Below are positions 24,841-32,559 of a DNA stretch of 64,000 nt, in pieces (the stretch's first letter is position 1; every line of letters starts with the position of its first letter). The position numbers and the translations under genes are program-made. Source of the stretch: Bacillus pseudomycoides DSM 12442 (GTDB lineage Bacteria; Bacillota; Bacilli; Bacillales; Bacillaceae_G); NCBI RefSeq assembly GCF_000161455.1, contig NZ_CM000745.1, positions 1,216,063-1,280,062 of the forward strand, given 5' to 3'. Under the pieces are notes generated by a model. The model saw nothing but the letters and a program-made list of their open reading frames with translations. It searched no databases and had not been told where the DNA came from.

Positions 24841-25503
24841 ATGAAAAAAGAAAAAGCAGTTGTCGTTTTTAGTGGTGGCCAGGATAGTACAACATGTTTA
24901 TTTTGGGCAATGCAGCAGTTCGCAGAAGTTGAAGCTGTGACATTTAATTATAATCAACGTCATAAGTTAGAAATCGACTGTGCAGCTGATATTGCGAAAG
25001 AGTTAGGAATTAAACATACAGTACTTGACATGAGCCTATTAAATCAACTTGCTCCAAATGCGTTAACGAGAACGGATATGGAGATTACACATGAAGAAGG
25101 TGAATTGCCATCAACATTTGTAGATGGACGAAATTTACTATTCTTATCATTTGCAGCTGTGCTAGCAAAACAAGTTGGAGCACGTCATATTGTAACGGGC
25201 GTATGTGAAACAGATTTTAGCGGTTACCCTGATTGTCGTGATGTATTTGTGAAATCGTTAAACGTTACTTTAAATTTATCTATGGATTATCCATTTGTTA
25301 TTCATACACCACTTATGTGGATTGATAAAGCAGAAACATGGAAATTGTCAGACGAACTTGGCGCATTTGAGTTTGTTAGAGAAAAAACATTAACATGTTA
25401 TAACGGAATAATCGGTGATGGCTGCGGTGAATGTCCAGCTTGTAAACTTCGTAAAGCAGGTTTAGATACGTATTTACAAGAACGCGAAGGAGCGAACGCA
25501 TAA
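24841..25503 (+). CDS. queC: 7-cyano-7-deazaguanine synthase
   Basis: 220 residues. PP-loop ATPase motif VVFSGGQDSTT at the N-terminus and the zinc-binding CGECPACKLR at the C-terminus (with the earlier cysteine in LTCYNG). QueC turns 7-carboxy-7-deazaguanine into preQ0 using ATP and ammonia. The ATG of MKKEKAV was chosen since AAGGAG is 10 bases upstream and B. subtilis QueC begins the same way; an ATG three codons earlier is too close to the site. First gene of queCDEF; its stop overlaps the queD start. Confidence 0.96.
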   Translation: MKKEKAVVVFSGGQDSTTCLFWAMQQFAEVEAVTFNYNQRHKLEIDCAADIAKELGIKHTVLDMSLLNQLAPNALTRTDMEITHEEGELPSTFVDGRNLLFLSFAAVLAKQVGARHIVTGVCETDFSGYPDCRDVFVKSLNVTLNLSMDYPFVIHTPLMWIDKAETWKLSDELGAFEFVREKTLTCYNGIIGDGCGECPACKLRKAGLDTYLQEREGANA

Positions 25504-25997
25504 TGGAACAGAATTTTTTTGGATTTCGCATTGTAGAAAATTTACAAAAAGTGGACAAGGACATTCAACGTGAACAACTGAAATATCATAATAAACGAGT
25601 GATGGTAAGTAAGGAATTTACATTTGATGCAGCGCATCATTTGCACTGTTATGAGGGGAAATGTAAAAATTTACATGGTCACACATACAAAGTTGTTTTT
25701 GGAATTAGTGGATATGTAAATGAGATTGGACTTGCTATTGACTTTGGAGATATAAAAGAAATTTGGAAAAATGAAATAGAAATTTATTTGGATCATCGTT
25801 ATTTAAATGAAACATTACCAGCGATGAATACGACAGCTGAAAATATGGTCGTTTGGATATATGAGAAGATGGCAGAGGCACTTACAAAAGAAGACCGTGC
25901 AAATGAATATAAAGGAGCACGGGTTGAATTTGTTCGTCTATTTGAAACACCAACAAGTTATGCAGAAGTAAGACGGGAGTGGATGATCGGTGAGTAA
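25503..25997 (+). CDS. queD: 6-carboxy-5,6,7,8-tetrahydropterin synthase
   Basis: 164 residues. Zinc histidines in FDAAHHL and LHGHTYKV, catalytic cysteine in GKCKNLHGH, and the second-half motif LDHRYLN with TAENMVVWIYEK. It converts dihydroneopterin triphosphate to carboxytetrahydropterin. The first 35 residues (MEQNFFGFRIVENLQKVDKD...) precede the usual domain start. It overlaps queC by one base and queE by eight, so the three are translationally coupled. Confidence 0.95.
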   Translation: MEQNFFGFRIVENLQKVDKDIQREQLKYHNKRVMVSKEFTFDAAHHLHCYEGKCKNLHGHTYKVVFGISGYVNEIGLAIDFGDIKEIWKNEIEIYLDHRYLNETLPAMNTTAENMVVWIYEKMAEALTKEDRANEYKGARVEFVRLFETPTSYAEVRREWMIGE

Positions 25998-26706
25998 AAT
26001 TCCTGTTCTGGAAATTTTTGGGCCGACCATTCAAGGTGAAGGAATGGTTGTTGGACAAAAGACGATGTTCATTCGTACAGCAGGTTGTGACTATAGTTGC
26101 GCGTGGTGCGATTCGTCCTTTACATGGGATGGATCAGCGAAAGAACAAATTCGGCAAATGACTCCCGAAGAGATATGGAGTGAGCTTGTAGAAATTGGTG
26201 GAGAAAATTTTTCACATGTAACGATTTCAGGTGGGAATCCAGTGTTGTTGAAAAATATAGATGATTTTCTGTCTTTATTACAAGAAAAACAAATTCGCAC
26301 CGCCATTGAGACGCAAGGAAGTAAATGGCAGGAATGGTTGCTTCATATTGACGAAATAACAATTTCGCCAAAGCCCCCAAGCTCACAGATGAAAACTGAT
26401 TTTATTATGCTGGATTCTGTTATTGAAAGATTAGCAGGAAAAGATTTTAGCTTAAAAGTCGTTGTATTTGATGATCACGATTTTGAATATGCGATAAAAG
26501 TGCATGAGCGTTATCCGCATGTACCGTTTTTCTTACAAGTTGGAAATGATGATACGAAAACAGTGGATGATGCAATTCTTATTAGGAATTTACTACAAAA
26601 ATATGAATGGCTCATTGAAAAAGCTGTTCATTGCAAAGAAATGAATGACGCAAAAGTATTACCTCAGCTTCACGCGTTAGTGTGGGGAAATAAACGAGGC
26701 GTATAA
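25990..26706 (+). CDS. queE: 7-carboxy-7-deazaguanine synthase (radical SAM)
   Basis: 238 residues starting at GTG. The radical SAM cysteines are in CDYSCAWC (CX3CX2C), with FGPTIQGEG at the N-terminus, VTISGGNPVL and KPPSSQM further on, as in Bacillus QueE. It contracts carboxytetrahydropterin to 7-carboxy-7-deazaguanine. Confidence 0.95.
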   Translation: MSKIPVLEIFGPTIQGEGMVVGQKTMFIRTAGCDYSCAWCDSSFTWDGSAKEQIRQMTPEEIWSELVEIGGENFSHVTISGGNPVLLKNIDDFLSLLQEKQIRTAIETQGSKWQEWLLHIDEITISPKPPSSQMKTDFIMLDSVIERLAGKDFSLKVVVFDDHDFEYAIKVHERYPHVPFFLQVGNDDTKTVDDAILIRNLLQKYEWLIEKAVHCKEMNDAKVLPQLHALVWGNKRGV

Positions 26707-26734
26707 GGAATCGAATTGAAGGGATGTATGAAAA

Positions 26735-27232
26735 ATGGCAGGAAGATTAGATGAAGATTTAAAAGATGTAACGTTACTTGGAAACCAAAATACAAAATAT
26801 TTATTTGAATATAGCCCAAAAATTTTAGAGACATTTGATAATAATCATCCAAACCGTGATTATTTTGTAAAGTTCAACTGTCCTGAATTTACAAGCTTAT
26901 GTCCAAAAACAGGACAACCAGATTTTGCAACGATCTATATTAGTTATATTCCAGAGCAAAAAATGGTAGAGAGTAAATCATTAAAATTGTATTTATTTAG
27001 TTTCCGTAACCATGGAGATTTTCATGAAGATTGTATGAATGTCATTATGAATGATTTAATCAAATTAATGGATCCACGTTATATTGAAGTGTGGGGGAAA
27101 TTCACACCACGTGGTGGTATCTCGATTGATCCATATTGTAACTATGGTCGTCCTGGTACAAAATATGAAAAAATGGCAGAATATCGCATGATGAATCACG
27201 ATTTATATCCTGAAACAATCGATAATCGTTAA
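26735..27232 (+). CDS. queF: NADPH-dependent preQ0 reductase
   Basis: 165 residues of the T-fold, type I QueF. Catalytic Cys and Asp are in SLCPKTGQPDFATIYISY, and the QueF motif ESKSLKLYLFSFRNH follows. It reduces the nitrile of preQ0 to the amine preQ1, the riboswitch ligand. It closes the operon, 28 bases after queE. Confidence 0.96.
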   Translation: MAGRLDEDLKDVTLLGNQNTKYLFEYSPKILETFDNNHPNRDYFVKFNCPEFTSLCPKTGQPDFATIYISYIPEQKMVESKSLKLYLFSFRNHGDFHEDCMNVIMNDLIKLMDPRYIEVWGKFTPRGGISIDPYCNYGRPGTKYEKMAEYRMMNHDLYPETIDNR

Positions 27233-27234
27233 TG

Positions 27235-27272
27235 AAAAAGGATCTGTATGATACATGCAGATCCTTTTTTTT
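27235..27272 (+). terminator. Terminator of queCDEF
   Basis: AAAAAGGATCTG/CAGATCCTTTTT stem followed by T-run; also separates the operon from the convergent YkvS-like gene. Confidence 0.88.
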
Positions 27273-27280
27273 CTATTATA

Positions 27281-27466
27281 TTACGCATGTTGATTGATAA
27301 CTGTATAGTTTTTGTGATTTACAACTGTAAGAGGTTCCATATCTAGTTCTCTAAAATTCTCCATGATTGTTATATCGACAATAACGGAGTTTTTATTTAC
27401 TTTTTGAACACGGCCTTGCATTCCACCTTTAAATTCGATAATATCTCCAGTTTCTGCGGTTTTCAT
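27281..27466 (-). CDS. YkvS/DUF2187-family small protein
   Basis: 61 residues: a small KOW/SH3-like barrel, TGDIIEFKGGMQGRVQKVNK then NSVIVDITIMENF and TVVNHKNYTVI. It matches B. subtilis YkvS, which is also next to the queuosine genes (ykvJKLM), so the neighbourhood is conserved. AAGGAGAG stands 6 bases before the ATG. Function unknown. Confidence 0.88.
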   Translation of the reverse strand: MKTAETGDIIEFKGGMQGRVQKVNKNSVIVDITIMENFRELDMEPLTVVNHKNYTVINQHA

Positions 27467-27698
27467 AAGCAACTCTCCTTGTTACAGTTTTACCAAAAAA
27501 AGAACAATGTTGTTCTTTTTTATTTCCCTTTATTTTGAACTATATTCCCCTGTTTGTAAATGTTTCCATGATAAAATTTCAAAAAATAGTCATTTTTCAT
27601 AAGAAATGTATAAAGTATTTTTCTATTTTAGGAGAGGGAATTGATAAAAAAGTGCTTATATCAGTATATAGGGGTATAATAAACTGGGGGCGGTAAAA

Positions 27699-27857
27699 AT
27701 GTTGTTTAAAATTGTTGGAAGTTTTATAATGATCCTTTTATTCTTATTTTCATATAAACAATTAAAAATAATTCGTATCCATGAAACAGATACATATTTT
27801 GATGGATTAGATGGTATGCATGCTTCTGTCACTCATGAGAGCGGTGCGGATATGTAA
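27699..27857 (+). CDS. Small single-pass membrane protein, 52 residues
   Basis: ATG behind GGGGGCGG. The N-terminus MLFKIVGSFIMILLFLFSY is one membrane helix, followed by a short hydrophilic tail (KQLKIIRIHETDTYFDGLDG...). The frame ends shortly before the phosphatase gene. Protein-like composition and an adequate ribosome binding site support it; no family was recognised. Confidence 0.55.
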   Translation: MLFKIVGSFIMILLFLFSYKQLKIIRIHETDTYFDGLDGMHASVTHESGADM

Positions 27858-27951
27858 GGAAGTATGACTTTCTCTTTCTCCATGGTATGATGATAATAAG
27901 AAAAAGTGCATAATAATATAGGTGATGAGCGGTGAATGGAGAGTGGAGAAG

Positions 27952-28554
27952 ATGCGAATTTCTTTTATTCGTCACGGTCGCTTGAACAATGTTACAGAAT
28001 CAATGACAGTATCATCGTTCCACAAATGGATGGAGCGGTACGATTTAGACGGTATGGAAAAAAGTATGGACATACCAATTGAGACGGTTGAAGTAATCGA
28101 ATCTGCGAAGCTTATTGTAACGAGTGATCAAAAACGTACGGTACAGTCAGCAGCAGAATTAACAAATTCTCTTTCTTTTATACAAAGCTCCCTTTTTCGA
28201 GAGGCAGAAGTACCATCTAGTTTCTTTGTTCCGAAATGGGTGAAGTGCAAACCGGAAGTATGGACATTTATTGGGCGTACATTATGGATGATTGGATATT
28301 CTAAAGGTGTTGAGTCTTATCGTGAAGTACAAGGAAGAGCGAAGCAAGCAGCTGATACATTAGTCGGATATGCGTTAGTACATGGGCAAATTGCGCTCAT
28401 AGGGCATAGTTATTTTAATACGATGATTGGGGCTGAGCTACGTGCTAGAGGATGGTCTGGTCCGCCTATTTTTCATGGGAAGCCATGGAGTTGTACAGAA
28501 TATACATTTCATGAAGCAATGAATGGAAATATATTGAATACCAATTTAACATAA
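27952..28554 (+). CDS. Histidine phosphatase superfamily protein
   Basis: 200 residues. The phosphoacceptor motif is near the start (ISFIRHGRLNN, RHG) and the second histidine is in LIGHSYFNTMIG; the arginine is in VTSDQKRTVQSA. The ATG of MRISFIRHG was chosen because the catalytic strand should be at the N-terminus and GGAGAG stands 8 bases upstream; an upstream GTG at 27922 is in frame. Substrate unknown. Confidence 0.8.
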   Translation: MRISFIRHGRLNNVTESMTVSSFHKWMERYDLDGMEKSMDIPIETVEVIESAKLIVTSDQKRTVQSAAELTNSLSFIQSSLFREAEVPSSFFVPKWVKCKPEVWTFIGRTLWMIGYSKGVESYREVQGRAKQAADTLVGYALVHGQIALIGHSYFNTMIGAELRARGWSGPPIFHGKPWSCTEYTFHEAMNGNILNTNLT

Positions 28555-28592
28555 AGGCACACGATTACAATAAAGAATCGTGTGCTTTTTTT
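28554..28592. terminator. Terminator between convergent genes
   Basis: GGCACACGATT/GAATCGTGTGC stem with T-run on the plus strand. Confidence 0.85.
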
Positions 28593-29169
28593 AAGAAACG
28601 AAAGCTTTTTTATATAGTGGTTTCACTAAATGAGCATATGGCTCTCCAACAAGCATAACCGTTTTATCCTCTTGGTAGCCAAGTTTTTTATATAAAGAGA
28701 AAGCTCGCTTGTTTTCTAAATTTACAAGTAATGCGATTTTCTCATAGCCTTTTTCATAGGCATCATTTTCTGCTGCTTTAATCAATCTTGAGCCGATCCC
28801 TCGTCCGCCATATGTGTTTGAAACGGATAATGTGTCAATATAATATTCATCGAGCTCAGCTTCTTTTTCTAGCGTAATAGATGAATCTTGATGGATTTTT
28901 CGTAAGTGTTTTACAATGGGAGTATCTAGTTGTTTTGCATGGCTGCCATGATAGGCTACGATGATTCCAATTGCTTGTCCATCTTGTTCTTCAACGAAAC
29001 AGTTCTCGTAGCTAAGTCGATTTTCTTTTTTTGAAAACCAAGTTTCAAGCCCTGTCAAGACTTCTGTTCCTGTTCTCCCACCTGTGATTTTTTCAGCAAT
29101 TTCATGCAGAGCGTTATACAATAAAGGAGATATTGCCTTCGCATCTGTCTTTTTTGCTTTCCGAATCAT
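28591..29169 (-). CDS. GNAT-family N-acetyltransferase
   Basis: 192 residues. The acetyl-CoA loop is in LSVSNTYGGRGIGSRLIKAA (Q/RxxGxG/A form), followed by LLVNLENKRAFSLYKKLGYQ, the usual C-terminal motif. The ATG of MIRKAKKTD was chosen: AGGAGGG is 5 bases upstream. Substrate not predictable. Confidence 0.88.
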   Translation of the reverse strand: MIRKAKKTDAKAISPLLYNALHEIAEKITGGRTGTEVLTGLETWFSKKENRLSYENCFVEEQDGQAIGIIVAYHGSHAKQLDTPIVKHLRKIHQDSSITLEKEAELDEYYIDTLSVSNTYGGRGIGSRLIKAAENDAYEKGYEKIALLVNLENKRAFSLYKKLGYQEDKTVMLVGEPYAHLVKPLYKKAFVS

Positions 29170-29386
29170 ATTATCCCTCCTAGTTGTCATTCTTATTGTA
29201 ACATAAAATAAAGTTTCAACCAGTTATTCATCAATTTCTTGAATTTTATAGGATAAGCTTGAATATCCAATTGATTCAGTATAGATGAACCGTTATGGTA
29301 GTATATGATACTTGCTGTGAATGTAAGAAATTTAACATTGTCGACTTGTGAAAGATAGGATAAAATATTGCAGAGAGGTGAAATAC

Positions 29387-29581
29387 ATGGATAAACAATT
29401 AGCAAATACAATTTTAGATCAACTGAAAAATGGAGAGATAGAAGAGTATATTGTAACTAAGGATGTATTTTATACGTTTCGTGAGGTTGTAGTAAATCGA
29501 GAAGATTTTAAACATTTCAGTGGGAATGCACAGCACGGCGGGAAAATTATTTATACATATATAGAAACACCGCGTTCTTAA
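29387..29581 (+). CDS. Conserved hypothetical protein, 64 residues
   Basis: ATG behind GAGAGGTG. Small acidic protein (MDKQLANTILDQLKNGEIEE, then YIVTKDVFYTFREVVVNRED...) without membrane segments. It is followed after 24 bases by the next gene in the same direction, probably one operon. No family recognised. Confidence 0.65.
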   Translation: MDKQLANTILDQLKNGEIEEYIVTKDVFYTFREVVVNREDFKHFSGNAQHGGKIIYTYIETPRS

Positions 29582-29605
29582 TAGAAGGAAAAGGAGAGGA
29601 GAATT

Positions 29606-29917
29606 ATGGGAGAATTTAAACAAGGTATTTTACCGCACTGGGACTACATGTGGAAAGATGGTACAGGAAAACGATTCGTAGGAATGGTTATGTTTCCTGA
29701 GAAACGTACAGAAGAAGTTATAGAAAAATTGAAAGTAGCATATGAGCAAGAAATTCACATTCGAGCAACTGTGAAATTTCAGCTTATGAATCAATATGTA
29801 GAGGGAATGGTTGTATATTTTGATGAAGAAGCGCCAGTATTTACAATGCAAGATAAAGACGAAAATTTTCATCATTTATTTATAAAGGATATTTTACGTA
29901 TTGAACATTGCGAATGA
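29606..29917 (+). CDS. YolD-like family protein (tentative)
   Basis: 103 residues. The second half (RATVKFQLMNQYVEGMVVYF, then HHLFIKDILRIEH) has the small beta-barrel pattern of YolD-like proteins, in which a short G-x-I-x-x-x-D segment is followed by a ...DI..I ending. The N-terminus (ILPHWDYMWKDGTGKRFVGM) differs. AAGGAGAGGAG is upstream. YolD-like proteins often accompany UvrX/DinB-type polymerases; none is here. Function unknown. Confidence 0.55.
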   Translation: MGEFKQGILPHWDYMWKDGTGKRFVGMVMFPEKRTEEVIEKLKVAYEQEIHIRATVKFQLMNQYVEGMVVYFDEEAPVFTMQDKDENFHHLFIKDILRIEHCE

Positions 29918-30365
29918 GCGGTGCTTTGTGTACAGTCTTTTTAAAATTCTCATCACACTAACGAATAAATTGGTGTGCCATAATAATTGTCCTTTTCATT
30001 ACAATAATATGTTTTATTGTGTAACAAAAAAGAAAGTATATGTACTCGATTTAATAAATGTTTAATCCACAAGAGAGAGAATTCCTTACTTGTGTGATCT
30101 GAATAATGTGTAACCGGTTTCGAACAGATTATCTCGTAAATTCTGTTCTTTTTTATGTGATGCTGGAGAAATATATTTCTCCAGCATTTACTGTTTTTTG
30201 ACAAAACATATTGATAACATTTTTGTAAATATGATTAAATTCGTTGACAACTTTTTCGAAAAGCACTTTATTGACATGAGTTTTAGAATGTTGTTTCATA
30301 GTCTTTGTATTGAAAAAAAGGACTTGTCATGTCGAAAAGTAAAAGTTAAAAAAAGAAAGAATTTA
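29918..30365. other. Gap upstream of nrdI with two hairpins
   Basis: No gene is supported in this stretch. It holds GAACAG...CTGTTC followed by T (30121-30155) and a stronger stem TGCTGGAGAAATA/TATTTCTCCAGCA (30160-30187). The second lies about 180 bases before the NrdR-like boxes. Reading frames here are short and AT-rich. Confidence 0.5.
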
Positions 30366-30413
30366 TACATATATCTTGTGTCTTGTTTTGAAACGTAATA
30401 CAATATATAGAGA
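30366..30413 (+). promoter_or_regulatory. Tandem NrdR-box-like sites
   Basis: The second site, 30398-30413, contains CAATATATAG and fits the NrdR box core CWATATATWG exactly. The first, 30366-30381, is weaker (ATAT then TTGTGT). The two start 32 bases apart, the helical spacing typical of paired NrdR boxes upstream of ribonucleotide reductase operons. Confidence 0.55.
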
Positions 30414-30462
30414 AATCATGAAACGACATCTAGATATTAAAGAAAGAAGGGGAGGGTCGGAA

Positions 30463-30822
30463 ATGTTAGTTGCATATGATTCTATGACAGGAAACGTGAA
30501 GCGTTTCATCCACAAATTAAATATGCCGGCCGTTCAAATTAATGACGATCTAGTATTAGACGAAGATTTTGTTCTTATTACGTATACAACAGGTTTTGGA
30601 AATGTGCCGGAACGTGTTTTAGAATTTTTAGAACGCAATAATGCAAATTTAAAAGGCGTATCTGCAAGTGGCAATCGCAACTGGGGAGATATGTTCGGAG
30701 CAAGTGCAGATAAAATCTCATCCAGATACGAAGTACCTATTGTATCAAAATTTGAGTTATCTGGAACAAATAAAGATGTAGAATATTTTAAAGAAAGGGT
30801 GCGGGAGATTGCGACACATTGA
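30463..30822 (+). CDS. nrdI: NrdI flavodoxin-like activator
   Basis: 119 residues. FMN-binding loops DSMTGNVKRF, TYTTGFGNVP and SGNRNWGDMFG are clear. NrdI supplies the oxidant to assemble the dimanganese-tyrosyl cofactor of NrdF. The ATG of MLVAYDS was chosen behind AGGGGAGGG; the in-frame upstream ATG at 30376 overlaps the NrdR-like boxes and has no site. The 3' end overlaps the nrdE start by 14 bases. Confidence 0.95.
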   Translation: MLVAYDSMTGNVKRFIHKLNMPAVQINDDLVLDEDFVLITYTTGFGNVPERVLEFLERNNANLKGVSASGNRNWGDMFGASADKISSRYEVPIVSKFELSGTNKDVEYFKERVREIATH

Positions 30823-31507
30823 ACTGAATAATGAAATCACGCAAATGCAAGACGGTTTCTACCAGCTTCATAAAGATAAAGAAGCATTAGAAGTCTTTAT
30901 GGAAGAAGCGAGAGCGAATACCGTTCATTTTGATAGCGTGGCAGAGCGAATCGAGTATATGAACAAGCACGATTACTATTACAACGTTCTGGACGAGTAT
31001 AAGTTGGAGGAAGTAGAGGAAGTATACAACGTTGCATACGGTGAAAACTTCGAGTTCCAATCTTATATGGCGGCATCTAAGTTTTATAAGGATTATGCAT
31101 TAAAAACAAATAATCAAAAACAATACTTAGAAAGCTACGAAGATCGTGTATCAATTGTGTCATTATACTTAGGACGCGGTGATGTTAATAAAGCAAAACA
31201 ATTTGCAAGCATGATTGTAAAACAAAACTACCAACCAGCGACACCAACCTTTTTGAATGCAGGAAGAAGCAGAAGAGGAGAAATGGTGTCTTGTTTCTTG
31301 TTAGAGATGGATGATAGCTTAAATTCGATTGGATTTAATATTAATACGGCGATGCAGCTATCAAAAATTGGTGGCGGAGTCGCTTTAAACCTTTCTAAGC
31401 TACGCGCACGCGGTGAGCAAATTAAAGGTATTGATAACGCAGCAAGCGGTGTTGTACCAGTTATGAAATTGCTTGAAGATTCGTTTTCATATGCGAATCA
31501 GTTGGGT
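30809..31507 (+). CDS. nrdE: Ribonucleotide reductase alpha subunit, exon 1
   Basis: First 233 codons of class Ib NrdE, from a TTG start (MRHIELNNEITQM) to ...FSYANQLG. It contains QPATPTFLNAG and MVSCFLLEMDDSL (active-site cysteine region) and QLSKIGGGVALNLSKLRARG. The frame stops at once in the intron (TAA at 31508-31510). Spliced to the exon at 32560 it gives a 694-residue protein of normal length, reading ANQLG-QRKGAGAVYLN across the joint, which matches intron-less relatives. NrdE reduces ribonucleoside diphosphates with NrdF. The start is TTG because it overlaps nrdI and matches relatives. Confidence 0.9.
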
Positions 31508-32559
31508 TAACTTATGGCTCAACTATAAAACCGGGTCAATTGCTGGAACGCCTGAGTATATCTAGGTAGGATACTACGAAGAAATTACGTAGCGCCCCCT
31601 AAAAATCCAAGATTGCAGGAAATCAGCAGCCGAGCTCCTAAGTCTATTAGATAGGGAGAAGGTTCAACGACCAAGTGGCTATGTAGGTGACTATATAGCT
31701 CGAACCTGGCTTCTCAAACCAACCGAATTCAAAGGGTGTATCCAGTTATGGGGAGAAAAAAGAGCTTTATAACAAAAATATGTCCTATTTGTAAAAGTAA
31801 ATATGAGGTTAATCAGAATAATAAAAGAGAGATGGAACGATCCAAAACGTGTGGAATATTAGAGTGTCGGAAGAAGCTTGCACTTATTAATACAAACTAT
31901 AATTTAATATGTTTTGGATGTGGAAAATCATTTGTAGGAAAAAGGATAAATCAAAAGTTTTGTAGTAAGAAATGTCAAACTAAAAGATATAAATTAGTTT
32001 GTGTTATATGTGCGAGTGAATTTTATTCTGATAAAAGTGTAACAAAAACATGTTCGCATGAGTGTAGGTGGACATTGAATAGAAGTCAGCTTGTAAATTT
32101 AATATGTTCTTACTGTGAAAACCCTTTTTCTAGGCCAGCATATACTGTTAGAGATTCAAAAGTTTTTTGTTCAAAAAGTTGTAATAATAAATTTTTTGTG
32201 GAGCTGAATTACGGCACAACGAACAAGTATGGGAAAAACTGGTCCAGGATGCGAGAGTATATGTTTGAGTTTTATGATTTTCGTTGTCAAAGGTGTTTAG
32301 AAAAATATGATATAAATACACTAAGATTACATCACATTATTCCATTCCGTTTTTTTGAAAGCTTTAATCAAGCAAACCTTATAATGAATTTATTGCCACT
32401 TTGTGATTTATGTCATATTCATGTACATCAAACATACGATGAGTGGTTAAACAAAGAATTTGGTGAGAAGAAGATATGGTCTGAACTCTATAGCGATATA
32501 GAGAGGATAGCAGAAATGACTATCCCCCATACGTTTTAAAGGTATGGAGTAACAATATG
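31508..32559 (+). other. Group I intron in nrdE
   Basis: 1052 bases. The 5' site follows U31507: exon bases AGTTGGGT pair with intron bases GCTCAACT (31517-31524), giving P1 with the required terminal U-G pair. The core includes GGTCAATTGCTGGAACGCC (P/P4 region), AATCAGCAGCCGAGC (Q), GGTTCAACGACCA (R) and a matching CTCGAACC for P7. The last intron base is G32559. An HNH endonuclease gene fills the 3' part. The site, just after codons for ANQLG, is a known place for nrdE introns in Bacillus and its phages. Splicing itself is inferred. Confidence 0.92.
31748..32539 (+). CDS. Intron-encoded HNH homing endonuclease
   Basis: 264 residues. Four successive zinc-ribbon-like units lie in the first 150 residues, each CxxC followed by C-x3/4-C (CPICKSKY; CFGCGKSF...CSKKC; CVICASEF...CSHEC; CSYCENPF...CSKSC). 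The HNH domain follows: CQRCLEKY, LHHIIPF, NLLPLCDLCHIHVHQ. The enzyme would cut intron-less nrdE to drive intron spread. The ATG of MGRKKSF was chosen, with AAAGGGTG about 8 bases before; a GTG four codons earlier is in frame. It is entirely inside the intron. Confidence 0.88.
   Translation: MGRKKSFITKICPICKSKYEVNQNNKREMERSKTCGILECRKKLALINTNYNLICFGCGKSFVGKRINQKFCSKKCQTKRYKLVCVICASEFYSDKSVTKTCSHECRWTLNRSQLVNLICSYCENPFSRPAYTVRDSKVFCSKSCNNKFFVELNYGTTNKYGKNWSRMREYMFEFYDFRCQRCLEKYDINTLRLHHIIPFRFFESFNQANLIMNLLPLCDLCHIHVHQTYDEWLNKEFGEKKIWSELYSDIERIAEMTIPHTF

Noticed and set aside
30376..30462. Longer nrdI start at ATG 30376
   Set aside because: It would run through the NrdR-like boxes, lacks a ribosome binding site, and NrdI proteins begin at the flavodoxin strand.
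32557..32559. ATG directly before nrdE exon 2 as a start codon
   Set aside because: It is the 3' end of the group I intron; the G is the required terminal guanosine and no ribosome binding site precedes it.
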